The notes beneath the pieces are model-generated. The model was not told the DNA's origin. It worked only from the letters and a program-made list of their open reading frames with translations, and searched no databases. A stretch of 64,000 nt of DNA from Adineta ricciae (lineage: Eukaryota > Rotifera > Eurotatoria > Adinetida > Adinetidae), in contig CAJNOJ010000048.1 of the NCBI GenBank assembly GCA_905250025.1, positions 186,001 to 250,000 of the forward strand, given 5' to 3'. The translations under genes and the position numbers were made by a program. Below, piece by piece: positions 54,306-64,000 of the stretch (the first letter of the stretch is position 1; every line of letters begins with the position of its first letter).

Positions 54306-55356
54306 GTCAAACAATATCTATTCCTTCTTTATGTGCGTGCATGTGTGTTAAAATTGATCAAAATAACCCTTTTTTATTCGAAACATTGTTACGTCTATTT
54401 AAATCACAGTCACTAATTCTACAGATCAAAGACATAAACTTGTTGTTCATTCTTTCGAAATGATGTCATATTGCTGAAGAGAAGAATTCTATTGATCATT
54501 TTGAAAATGATGTTGTCTATTCTTTAACTTCGTTATCTCACTTGTTTTATTTACTTTTCTCTTCACAACTTGACTATTTGCTTTTCATTGAGATTTCATC
54601 AATGAGAAAAAAAAGGGGATGTAAGCCATTCTATTTGTTCTGACTGATAACAGCACACGACGAAAATGCTCTTTTTTTCTTATATTTCATATTCAAAGTG
54701 TAATGAGTAATTCTTCGAAGTCATTCATTGAATTGTTCAGATCTTATCGTACCTATGTAGATAAAAGTTCGATTGAATTGCTGTTTCATATATCGAATTA
54801 GCAGCGGACAGGAATTTTTTTTTCGTTGAATCTTGTACGTGCATGTATTTCATTTACATATCCTGGAAAGACCCACCGAATAGTCATGAGTCAAGACAGA
54901 CGAAGAAGAGAAAAAACAACAGAATCATCCTTTGTCGTCTTATTTCGACTTTTTATTTAATTTGAATACACATACGAGTAGCTTATTGTCTTTTTGCAAG
55001 TAGACATCAGGTAAGAGACATCCTTCCGATAAGTTTAGTCGTGTGCTGTTGTGTTTCATGAAAGTCGACTCTATCTTGTTTCTCGACATTTTCGTTTTGA
55101 TAAATGACATTTTTATAACGATAATCACCAGCGATAATTTTTATCAAAATTTTCGTACCACCCCACAGCCTGGAATGAGAACAGCAGGCATAGAAAGAGA
55201 AGATTCTTATCGTTTTACTCGAATAGAGCATTTTTTTAAAATAGTACAGTAAGATACGAGATTGACTAAGGATGTTTTTCAAGGGTACGTTAATTTCCCT
55301 AACAAATATCACTAAAAACTTTCATCTTGTTACAGTGACATTAGTTTATCATCAGA
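54306..55356. other. intergenic region upstream of the GATA gene
   Basis: No coding exon was supported. The short frames near 54940-55312 lack domains. CATCTTGTTACAG ends at 55335, 21 nt before the GATA ATG. Confidence 0.5.
55324..55335 (+). promoter_or_regulatory. unpaired acceptor before GATA start
   Basis: ATCTTGTTACAG, with no visible upstream donor exon, lies 21 nt before the ATG. It is a candidate trans-splice site. Confidence 0.45.
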
Positions 55357-57215
55357 ATGTCATCAACTTGGGCACAAAACAATGAAGAACCATTAGTTAA
55401 ATCAATAGTCAAGAATGAAAATACAGATCCAGAAGGTGAACATAGTAATCAATCGAATAGTAGTCATACCACATCGTCCTCATTGGTAGGTGATCGACAA
55501 CAAACGTCTGCAGTCGATCCCGTTTATACCGAGCCAACATCATTGAAGAATATCAATATCGTTTCGTTGGATCATTCTCAATCCGAGCAGTATGTAGCAA
55601 ACAACGGTAAGACTAGATGATCATCATTGATATCTATAAATCATCGTATGACAATGAATAGAATCACCTTCGTTTTCAAATGCATTCATCAGATCCGATC
55701 TTCAGTCTTATACGGATCCAATAGTGTACTATGGAGAAGGTATGATCGATCCATTTCAACAGAATTATGCACATTTACAGCAAGGTATCATAGTTATATA
55801 ATACAATTTCCTTTCTCTATCTCTCACCTTCTCTTACAGTTTTGTATTCACCATCGCTATCAAGTCTTCATCCTGCTTCGCATTTATCCTACGACGAAGT
55901 AGCTCGATCGAGACAACTCTTTTGTGATAATGGTACTCTTCAATCATGGCCATCCAATGAACATCAACATTATCTAGCATATCAACCGACAACCATACCT
56001 AACATTGCTGAACTAGCGCATTTTCCATCACATCAAACCGATCAAGCACACTTTTGGCAAGATGCTGCCACTGGTGGAACGTATATGCCGTGTATTACCG
56101 CTTCATGTATAGATGCATCGAACACACATCAATGTGTTACATGTGGAATAACATCGGTACCACTTTGGCGACATGATGACACAGGACATTACTTTTGTAA
56201 CGCTTGTCGTCTACGATATCGAGCAGATAGTTCAGATCGAGCATTACAACGACATTCGCAACGAACAGTAAGGAAATTTGTTCGCAAGAAATAAAGAATA
56301 ACCTTCGAAAACCAATGTTCTTTCAGGATGATGAAGATCACATCCGTTCAACTGCTATGGATACTTCATATTCACTTCCACTGTCACAATCAACAACAAA
56401 AATGTTATCAACGTTAGCTCTTCAAGACACAGATAGAACATATTCAACAACGAAAAACAATACTTGTGTAAGTTGCTTAAACGAAGAAGCACACGATGTT
56501 TCCTTGTCTTGTGTCTACGTAGAATAACAAATCGATTTCTGAAACGAATACTAAACGAGTAAGTCAAGTTTGATTTAACTATCACCTTTCTATTCGATAT
56601 TTATTTCTAGACTTTAACTAATCCACGACGTTCAGGTCTTCAATGTGCTAATTGTCAAACTCAAACGACAACCTTATGGCGACGAAACTCCGATGGAGAA
56701 CCTGTTTGTAATGCCTGTGGTCTATACTATAAGCTTCATCATGTAAAACTCAAAACTTTTCGCATGACTTATTCTCCTCCTACTACGTTGTTTAGGTTGC
56801 TCGTCCATTGAACATGGTTAAAGAAGGCATACAAACTCGCCGTCGAAAGCAAAAGAATAGCAATACAATAGTTCCGCCAAAATCGAAATATAACAAACCG
56901 GTAAACCAGTTGGCAGCTATGAAAGAAGCCAAAACACTGGAATTAAGTCGTCGTCACGAGATACCAAAATCCATCGACGATTATCAGTATGATGATTTGC
57001 ATTTAGTTCATCATTCATATGCATCTGCATTCGAACAACATCAACGTTATTCTTCGGCGCAACAATTAGACATGACAACAAATGATTTCGACGCTGAGTT
57101 ATACGCAAGAGAAATTGTTACATCGCCACACTCCCCGACAGGCCCAATGACAATGAAGAATAACGAGGAACCGCATTTAGACGCAATGACAAGTGCAAAC
57201 AACAATCAATCGTGA
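55357..57215 (+). CDS. GATA transcription factor with two zinc fingers
   Basis: About 520 residues in about seven exons. The long N-terminus is Ser/Gln/His-rich (transactivation-like). The N-finger reads [20 protein letters not shown] then [10 protein letters not shown]; the usual CGLY is CRLR, and the basic tail after it is unlike family members. About 90 residues later, across two introns, comes a canonical C-finger: [40 protein letters not shown] and the basic tail [13 protein letters not shown]. The KEGIQTR-x-RK-x-KN tail is closest to the GATA4/5/6 class. In most animal GATA factors the fingers are about 30 residues apart, so this spacer is unusually long. It is a nuclear factor binding WGATAR sites through the C-finger. 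A poly-A signal-like GAATAAATAA lies about 80 bp downstream. Confidence 0.9.
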
Positions 57216-58707
57216 AGACATTGCCTTTTCTTTTGTATGTAAACACGACTAGAGAAAAGTTTTGAAATGTACTGTTTGTGATTCTGTTTTTTTGAATAAA
57301 TAATTTATACTGGTTCGTTGAAAATATAAGAAATCTTTCTGCCCTGCTGATGTGTGTCTCGAATGACATATGTTCCGCATAAATTTCGTTCGTCGACGTT
57401 TCGGATTACTAATGTGGTAGTTCATAGGATTTTTCTCATCGAAATGATGAGTATGAAAGTGTTTCTCTGAATGCGCATGTTTATCTGATGGAAACATTAG
57501 TGAACGATCCAAAATGATATGTCAGATACCATAAAGTTCGTTCAGTGAAGTTGAAGGAGAAGAATGCGAAACAAACTAACATCGATGAATTTCTCTCCGA
57601 GAACATCATTTGATAGAAACTCTTGTTCTTTACTCCGCCTTGATATTTCCTGCTGAAATAACCTTCATTACAATCTCTGATATATATATATATGTGTAAT
57701 CCTCGCCAGCTTATACACTTAATTGTTTCTTTGAACCATCAAATCTTGGTTCTCGTTTTTTCTAGTAATTATTCAGCATCAGCTCCTGCACAACATCCGT
57801 CGCTGAATGACTATCAAGGGCTTGTTTGTATCTATCAATACGGATGAAGATAAGCCTTCACCTCGAAGATGCTCTAATCAAGATCATTGTTTTCGCTTGC
57901 ATTCATTCTATAGTTCGCCATCGGTTACATACGTTTGTAAATTGACACACAAAATATGTAAAGTGAAAGGTTATTGAAACGAAATATGCCGTTTTAGTGT
58001 ATAAATATCGTATCTAGTTCGAATTCTTACATGTGCTTGTTTGGTTTTCTTTCGATCACGTAGGTGCCAACTGAACTCGATTAATGTCATGAAAATAGCG
58101 GGTTCTCTCTTTGAATGGAACATAATTCCAACGATTCTATTGATCAAATTCATCGAGTACATGCTAATCTCCGCTTTTTTACTTCTCTGAAGCAAACTCG
58201 CCGTTTCATCGGCTGTTTACTTTCTCCCAAATAGGAGAAAGATAACGTGTCATTACTGAAATGAACTTATTAACAACAGCTGCTGCATTCTAATTTCTAA
58301 AAAAGCATAGTGTGAAAACCCGAGAACAACTGAGAATATCCTTCAGTAAGATCACACGTTCATTAAACAATACGTTTCGAAATACGATGAGAATACTTCT
58401 GATGATTACTAGATTAGAGTATTACTTTCATAGTATCGCTAAACGATGTTTCTTTGAGAACATATTAGAATGGAGTTTGTTTGATTACAAGAGAAAAAGA
58501 CAAGTCATCGATTTCATTTGAAGTGGATTCGCTTTTACTGTTATGAACCATTCTCTGATCGAATGTATACACAAATACTGTTGTTTTTTTTTCGACAAAA
58601 ATAAACAAGAAATTTGAAAACGCACAACAATTACTTTTTCTAGATTATTTTTCTTGAAACTTATTTCAATTGCTTTAAAAACGAAGAAAGTCATTTGGCT
58701 AGTTCGC
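57216..58707. other. gene-poor region downstream of GATA
   Basis: No supported gene. It contains a (TA)n run near 57678-57692. The open stretches near 57249 and 57971 (-) have no domain or signal peptide. Confidence 0.5.
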
Positions 58708-59067
58708 TTAGCCGAATTTCGGTATACCCGAAAATGCCGATGTAAAAGCGCGTTTGCCGAATTTCGGAATACCGTGAAATAGATTGGACGTTAAACGTTT
58801 GGGTTTAATCGCAGCACGAACGTAGTCTTGACGTTCTTTCGAATAACAATCATCATAAAGTACACACAAGATTTTCCAATAGTCGGCGTTCGTTTCATGA
58901 TTTTTCATCGATGCTTTGATCAGATTCGGCTCATCCACATAAGCTGGTGTTATAATTTGTTCTTGTTCATTTTGGTCAGTATACGAGATAGGTGATGAGT
59001 AACAGTAAAAATTGCAAAGAACAAAAATAAGCATCAATGGAAATGATAAATGATAATGCATGGCCAT
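58708..59067 (-). CDS. amidated neuropeptide precursor (GIPKF-amide type)
   Basis: A single-exon 119-residue preprohormone. It has a signal peptide (MHYHLSFPLMLIFVLCNFYC), a propeptide with one Cys pair (LCVLYDDCYS) and basic cleavage sites (KPKR, then GKR). The cleavage releases two related C-terminal peptides: LTSNLFHGIPKF and AFTSAFSGIPKF, each followed by Gly (amide donor). The first is bounded by KPKR and GKR; the second ends FG at the stop codon. Both share F-x-GIPKF-amide. The signal peptide, dibasic sites, amidation Gly and duplicated terminal motif together make a neuropeptide role very likely, though I cannot name the family. A TTATAAG element lies upstream. An assembly scar duplicates the 5' half (see repeats). 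Confidence 0.78.
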   Translation of the reverse strand: MAMHYHLSFPLMLIFVLCNFYCYSSPISYTDQNEQEQIITPAYVDEPNLIKASMKNHETNADYWKILCVLYDDCYSKERQDYVRAAIKPKRLTSNLFHGIPKFGKRAFTSAFSGIPKFG

Positions 59068-59082
59068 TTGTCGTGGATGTCT
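58893..59082. repeat. 190-bp direct repeat, copy 1 (assembly scar)
   Basis: Identical by eye to 59084-59273, from TTTCATGATTTTTCATCG to TCGTGGATGTCT. The two copies are separated by a single N, which is typical of two contigs sharing an unmerged overlap. Confidence 0.85.
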
Positions 59083-59083
59083 N

Positions 59084-59273
59084 TTTCATGATTTTTCATC
59101 GATGCTTTGATCAGATTCGGCTCATCCACATAAGCTGGTGTTATAATTTGTTCTTGTTCATTTTGGTCAGTATACGAGATAGGTGATGAGTAACAGTAAA
59201 AATTGCAAAGAACAAAAATAAGCATCAATGGAAATGATAAATGATAATGCATGGCCATTTGTCGTGGATGTCT
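59084..59273. repeat. 190-bp direct repeat, copy 2 (assembly scar)
   Basis: Repeats the 5' half of the peptide-precursor gene without its 3' half. It carries the true upstream flank of the gene. The second signal peptide seen here is probably not a separate gene. Confidence 0.85.
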
Positions 59274-59337
59274 GCGTGTGCGTGTTCGTCTTATAAGAAT
59301 GATGAAGAAATAGATCTGAATCTCTTGGAAAGATTTT

Positions 59338-59364
59338 CTATCTATCTATCTATCTATCTATCTC
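59338..59364. repeat. (TATC)n microsatellite
   Basis: About six to seven CTAT units. Confidence 0.85.
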
Positions 59365-60881
59365 TTTTTCTCCTTATCGTCTCGTTTTCTCTTCCTACAT
59401 CCGCAATTATTTTTATGAACTTGTTATCAAATTAGTTTATAACACTTTCAATGCATAGAAACGAATCTTGTTCCGAAATAATAATAAAAAAAAGAGAGAC
59501 AACTCTCGATCATAGTAAACGATAACGGATCGTAGCTGATCGAGGAAACTGACAGATATTGACAGAACAACAAAGGAATTATTATTGATATGTCAATATC
59601 TTATGCTCCGTTAATTTTACTCAATTAATCATAAAAAAGACATGTCCAAACAATGAACACCCACGCAGACTGTTCATTCGTATACACAAGAGTTTGGTTT
59701 TTTTTTAAACTCGAATATAATTTCGTCTTACCAGATGTTTCCAAGCGAAAGGAAGAGCGAGAGATAATCACCCTTAATAGGTATTATTAGAGTGAATAAT
59801 ACACTGACGACATGCATCATTATCTACATAGAATATGAGCTTGTTTAAGTGCAAAAAAGCATCGAATATGATCGGTTTCAAAGATCTTGTTCTTTTGCAT
59901 CACGAATGACGTCGTTTGAATGCTATTCGAGACCGATTCGATAATGATCCTCATTAGACAAGAGAGAAGATTTTGAAAGAGACTATTTGTACAGGATTTA
60001 GTATTACAATTGGCATCGATTTTACAGTAACAAATCATTCCGATTGAGCTTTAAACAAGTCATTCGGTCGATCTCTGACTTGAGACTAGATCGCAATGAC
60101 ATTTTAAGTTTCGAAGAGTTTTAGCAAGAAAAGTCTTCACATTCGAGGATTGACATGTGCCAAAAGACTATTTGGTGACTATCTGACAATTATAACACAG
60201 AATAATCATATGCGGATGAAATATTCACGTCTATTATCATAAATTCAAACAGATGCTTCGTTTTTAAAGAAACGAAAAATTTGTCGTGTTTATATTCTCA
60301 TCTTTTGTTTATCAAGATATCCACTTATCGGGTTTGAACATCATTTAAAGATTAATTTTCCTTCAACCACATTATACCAACCATAGAAGAAAGTCATTTT
60401 GTTTATTAGAATTTTCACTTCAACAAAATTGACTTTGACTTGAACTTCTCATGACATTAGCAAAATTAAATTAAAATGATCTTCTTCACAAAACATGGGC
60501 AAACGGAGATTTCGCCACGTACTTGATGCAATATCACGAACCTACGCTTTCAATATGTTTATGAAAATATTTGCTAATAGAAAAACTACGGCATATGATA
60601 TGTACTATTAGCTAATAAAATATTTTCTTTCCTTATTGTGTTACTGTTATCTAATACTTAATAAAGTTCGAGATTACACCATTGCTTGCATTCACCTCTA
60701 AGATCGTCGTAACGCATATAGAGAAGTTATTAGCACAATCTTGCACTAGGTCATATAATTACTTTTCTATTCTCTATTGTTCTTGTTCAACTGGAAGGAA
60801 AGAGTACCAGAGAAAGAGAGAGTTGTTTTATCCTACGCACTACCCATGTGTATTGAAGTGATGTTCAACGGCTTATAAGTA

Positions 60882-60889
60882 TATAAGAA
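60882..60889 (+). promoter_or_regulatory. TATA box
   Basis: TATATAAG lies 68 bp upstream of the ATG at 60950. This fits a transcription start near 60912 and a short 5' UTR. Confidence 0.5.
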
Positions 60890-60949
60890 AAGTATCGCGA
60901 TACACTACATTAGAAAAATTAAACGACAAGCAATAGATATATTTTACCA

Positions 60950-61270
60950 ATGGTTTCCAGTAAGTCAAATCTTCTTAATTCTTGTCTTTTCACGCATCAG
61001 TACAAGAAACTTCTTTTAGCATACGTCTGCCTTATCATTGCTATGCTCTGTGTATCCTTTAATCAAGTTTTACCGTATCCATCAGCCTTCTATTCGGATG
61101 AGATTCCACCGTCTATTCTTGACGATTTGTATTTAACTCGACGACAAGTGTTCGATCCGTATGGATTTAACTCAATATTAAGTCGATTTGTTGATCACGA
61201 ACCGTACTACAACCTGCAGAAGAAGAGAACTATTGAACTGGTTCAAGATGATATTTACGACGGTATATGA
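60950..61270 (+). CDS. candidate secreted peptide-hormone precursor
   Basis: A single-exon, 106-residue protein. The N-terminus (MVSSKSNLLNSCLFTHQYKK) leads to a hydrophobic signal-like stretch (LLLAYVCLIIAMLCVSFN). An acidic spacer follows, then a dibasic site (TRRQ). The released segment would start QVFDPYGFNSILSRF and run to a KKR site, and the C-terminus is a short acidic tail (TIELVQDDIYDGI). The segment of about 26 residues between RR and KKR could carry an N-terminal pyroglutamate. No Gly amidation donor precedes KKR. The family was not recognised. A TATA box lies at the right distance, and the neighbouring gene is also a peptide precursor. Confidence 0.55.
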   Translation: MVSSKSNLLNSCLFTHQYKKLLLAYVCLIIAMLCVSFNQVLPYPSAFYSDEIPPSILDDLYLTRRQVFDPYGFNSILSRFVDHEPYYNLQKKRTIELVQDDIYDGI

Positions 61271-61920
61271 CATCAATGGCAAACCTTGAAATCTGAATTA
61301 ACACAATTACGCATGAAATAAACTCGTTTTGGAAATAAATGTTGTTGAATTCGTAGTTGAATCAACTTTCTTTATCAAGAAAATGTTTCCAAGATGAGTG
61401 AACTGTATTCTTTTGCTATGAACTGTAAAACCCGATCGGCTGGAAAGTTTCTAATGAGATTTCTTCGTGTATGATTGAGATCTAGGCACACTTATGTAAT
61501 TGAACACTCTTATAGACTATCTACTTGTATAATCAAGATGTGTAGGTGGATTGATGTGAATTCAAGTCATCGCATGATTAGAGTGACATAAGTAGATCTT
61601 CCCGACTGAGACTATTTTAAGCTTCACAAGTGTTTCGAGTAAGATTGGAAACAATGCTCAGTGCATCCAGTTGCATCTGGGAACTCAAAAGACCTCTTCA
61701 ACGAGAATTACTGTAGTTTCTATTTAGACGAACTTTCACTAACAAAATGGCCATGACATGTGAGAAAACTTCTTTGCATTACACACACACACACATCATT
61801 CCTTTGCTTCGCCATCTAACTAACTCAAGAATAGCACGCCATTTGTTCAAAGTTATTCCGGAAATAAATACTTGATGATAAATGAGAAATGAAGGACGAA
61901 CAGCATTTATTTGATAAAAT
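61271..61920. other. intergenic region, no gene seen
   Basis: Includes the 3' flank of the peptide gene (AATAAA near 61337) and a short (CA)n run near 61783-61796. Confidence 0.5.
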
Positions 61921-62773
61921 CTACTTCGTAGTTTCTTCAAAAAACAGTTTTTCTAATTGATGTTTATTTATTTTCAATTGCGTGATCACTGCATTGATAT
62001 CCGACGTTGATTGAAATTCAGGCTTTAACGATGAGACAGGCGATTCGCGTTCGATATACTCGCGTAATACATAACAATTGCCAACTTCATAATGATAGCG
62101 TGTATCAAAGCATCGAAAAAGTACGCCATCGACGCGCAGAAAATATCGTAGAAGAACAAAATATCCGCTTGGCATACAACGAATTTTCAATGTTAAATTT
62201 GACGTACCATTGTCAGCTAATTCATCATCATAGAGTGTTAATTCATCGTAGAATAAGATCGGCTCTTGTCGTTTGAGTTTCTCTAAATCAAGCTGTTGAT
62301 TCGTTGCTTCGACACGCCATGCATGCTCATTCGATGAACACAAAGTACCTTGAAACAAAAAAGTGGAAGGATCATCTACATCTATCACTCATGCATCCAT
62401 CCATCTGAATGGACGGTTTACCTTGGTATCTCGTTGTATATGTCCAATCGTACGGCTTGACATAATCTAATTCTCTATCTTTACTACGTGACTTTGTCCA
62501 GACATCACTCATCGAGACTTTAGGAATTTGTTCGATGTTATTATACATATCAACATGTTTCAATGCATCGAATGCATTAAAGATGATTTCTAATTTCTTT
62601 TTTATATGAACAATTTTCAGTGTTGTTTTATCAAAGATCATCTCTGGTAAATGATGTGTGCCGAGACCAGTTTCGTACTCCTGGCGTCTGTCACCTTCGG
62701 ATGCTAAGATTGAGCCATGACTTGTACTAATGGACCATTCATTATTGAATAGAATAGGTTGAGGATGAGACAT
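61921..62773 (-). CDS. TIPRL: TIP41-like protein (PP2A regulator)
   Basis: About 260 residues in two exons (intron about 62351-62423, donor GTAAAC, acceptor TTTCAAG). Family landmarks in order: HLPEMIFDKTTLKIVH, IIFNAFDALKHVD, VWTKSRSKDRELD, VKPYDWTYTTRYQGTL, LDLEKLKRQEPILFYDE, LYDDELADNGTSNLTLKIR, CMPSGYFVLLRYFLRVDGVL, RCFDTRYHYE and VLREYIERESPVSSL. TIPRL binds catalytic subunits of PP2A-type phosphatases and modulates TOR/ATM-ATR signalling. The start MSHPQPILFNNEW is chosen because the ATG directly follows an AG acceptor (TTTATTTAAG) and fits family length. An upstream in-frame Met at 62818 would add a hydrophobic stretch not found in the family. SLC12A9 lies 210 bp upstream on the same strand. 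Confidence 0.93.
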
Positions 62774-62784
62774 CTTAAATAAAG
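62774..62784 (-). promoter_or_regulatory. acceptor abutting the TIPRL start codon
   Basis: On the minus strand CTTTATTTAAG is followed immediately by ATG, 210 bp downstream of the SLC12A9 stop. It is a strong trans-splice candidate in a possible two-gene operon. Confidence 0.5.
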
Positions 62785-62982
62785 ATACACACACAAACGA
62801 AAAACAGATCACATACAAAGATTATTATTAGTGGCTAAAAAGAAAAATGAATGAGAGAAAAACATTTATAGACAAAGCACTTATTGTATAAGTCAACAAT
62901 ACAAAAAACAGAGCAATAAAAGAGATCTAAAAGAGAATAGATAGGAAATATTCTGACGAAAATGAATATTTTTGATTGAAAT

Positions 62983-64000
62983 TTATAATTGTGTACATGT
63001 GACGGATGACACACCATGTACGAACATAACGGGTGGGAGATCATTTGATAGCATATCCAAAACGCGTATATAACGTTGAGAAAGTGTTTTGTCTTTCGGT
63101 GGACGTGGTAAGTACAGATACAAACATGATGTGTTATCACATTGTTGCCGAATTAGTTCATTCACACCACGAACATAGACATCATTGATATCAACGAACG
63201 AGTTAGTTGACGCGGCTGTTGTTGTCGTTGTTGCTGAAGCCTGCTGTTCAACAGGAATTGTTGCAGCACTATCATTAGTCACTGTCGGAGCGATGTTCAA
63301 TAAGCTCGTGACGTTTTCCCAAGCGATCATTCGTGTTTGAGCGTTGATACGTAATTGACTAAGTAGTTCGTCCAAATGTTGCTGAGTACGCAATGCATTG
63401 TCGTTGATCGCATCAATACAAAGAAAAACGCGTAGGGTAGCACGAGTTTTCCATGGCTTAACCATTGCTAGAATCGTTGCTAATTGCAGCATATACAAAC
63501 ACGTGACGTCAAACTGAGTTGACGTTTCCGGAAAGATAAAATTGACCTAAACAGAACAAAAGTCATGAATATGTTTGTGATAAGTTAAGAACTTACTGGC
63601 CAAATGTCGACAAAGACCTTCCGTCTGTTGATTTCAATCTCATCCTTTTGTAATTGATGAAAGTTTCGAGCCAAACAAACACTTTTATTCAAATGGAGTG
63701 CATCCTTTATTATTTGCACATAGGAATGTGCATCGAGTTCTTTTTCTTCATTTTCTTGCCGTAATTCTAAATATAATTTGGTTTGACCATTAAGAAACAA
63801 TAAACGATTTCAATTTACCTCCAAAATTAAATATCGGGTACATATCATTTCCATTAATTGCAGTAGAACTATTGAATGAATTCAAAGTGATTGTACTTGC
63901 ACCTTCCATTCTACCAGATTGTATAGTTTCTTGTTGATGAAATGCAGGTGTAGCCAGCGTATTGATAGGCGTACTCGACTTGAGCCAACGTCTTTTGAAA
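62983..64000 (-). CDS. SLC12A9: cation-chloride cotransporter family member SLC12A9, C-terminal part
   Basis: A partial gene; the 5' part lies beyond the right edge. Three exons of the cytosolic C-terminal domain are visible. They contain FKRRWLKSSTPINTLATPAF, SYVQIIKDALHLNKSVCLAR, NFHQLQ, VFVDIWPVNFI, TCLYMLQLATILAMV, ATLRVFLCID, LSQLRINAQTRMIAWENV, YVRGVNELIRQ, CLYLYLPRPPKDKTLSQRY and the terminal DLPPVMFVHGVSSVTCTQL. The terminus matches the SLC12A9 ending (LHGVTPVTCT-type) closely. SLC12A9 is a divergent CCC-family member with no settled transport substrate. A Thr/Ala-rich insert (ASATTTTTAASTN) is low complexity. The membrane domain is not in the window. Confidence 0.88.

Larger units (their letters stand above)
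59274..60949. other. gene-poor region between two peptide-precursor genes
   Basis: No supported coding gene. It has a (TATC)n repeat at 59338-59364 and a core promoter at its right end. Confidence 0.5.

Noticed and set aside
59034-59258. Second peptide-precursor gene with the same signal peptide
   Set aside because: Exact copy of the upstream block across a single N; best explained by assembly.
62774-62818. Upstream Met extension of TIPRL
   Set aside because: Adds a hydrophobic segment foreign to the family, and the preferred ATG directly follows a splice acceptor.

Overview
The window is nuclear DNA of a small, compact animal genome. It is AT-rich, most introns are about 45-70 nt with GT..AG ends, and nearly all recognisable genes are conserved metazoan ones. 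At many genes a polypyrimidine tract plus AG lies 0 to about 45 nt upstream of the start codon with no visible upstream exon; in two cases the AG touches the ATG. This fits spliced-leader trans-splicing. Together with the intron sizes and gene density it points to a rotifer, most likely a bdelloid. That assignment is an inference; no species-diagnostic sequence was seen.

Layout. 1-3.6 kb is gene-poor. 3.6-12.7 kb holds a SUEL-lectin/CUB membrane protein (-), then on + CFAP99, a coiled-coil protein with a tRNA-Arg(TCT) nested antisense in an intron, and the RabGAP TBC1D25. 13.3-22.9 kb (+) holds two tandem Smad2/3-like genes separated by ribosomal protein eL42, then FKBP12, a 3CxxC zinc protein and a group II PAK kinase. 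CCDC157 (-) and eIF4E (+) diverge at 26.8-27.1 kb around an RFX-type X-box. 27.9-32.5 kb is gene-poor apart from a possible small cysteine-rich secreted peptide. Then come a three-Ig GPI-type protein, DHTKD1 and a proline-rich protein (+), SDHA (-), a two-TM protein and a cysteine-rich secreted protein (+), TTC29 (-), glucosidase II alpha and a mannose-6-phosphate-receptor/ATG27-like protein (+), and a GATA factor (+). 57.2-61.9 kb is sparse and holds two likely peptide-hormone precursors. The right edge has TIPRL and the C-terminal part of SLC12A9 (both -).

Functional themes. CFAP99, TTC29 and CCDC157 are cilium or sperm-flagellum genes. The Smads, FKBP12 and PAK belong to signalling; FKBP12 is also a known partner of TGF-beta type I receptors. 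SDHA and DHTKD1 are mitochondrial enzymes. Glucosidase II and the M6PR-like protein act in the secretory pathway. Several conserved genes carry eroded key motifs: both Smads lack the canonical MH1 DNA-contact hairpin, one Smad lacks the C-terminal SXS, PAK has a degenerate CRIB, and GATA has a derived N-finger and a long inter-finger spacer.

No transposon, retroelement, CRISPR array or clearly foreign gene was recognised. One assembly scar (a single N between two identical 190-bp copies) lies in the peptide-precursor gene at 59.08 kb. Exon limits were read by eye from splice signals and protein-family continuity, and are approximate.
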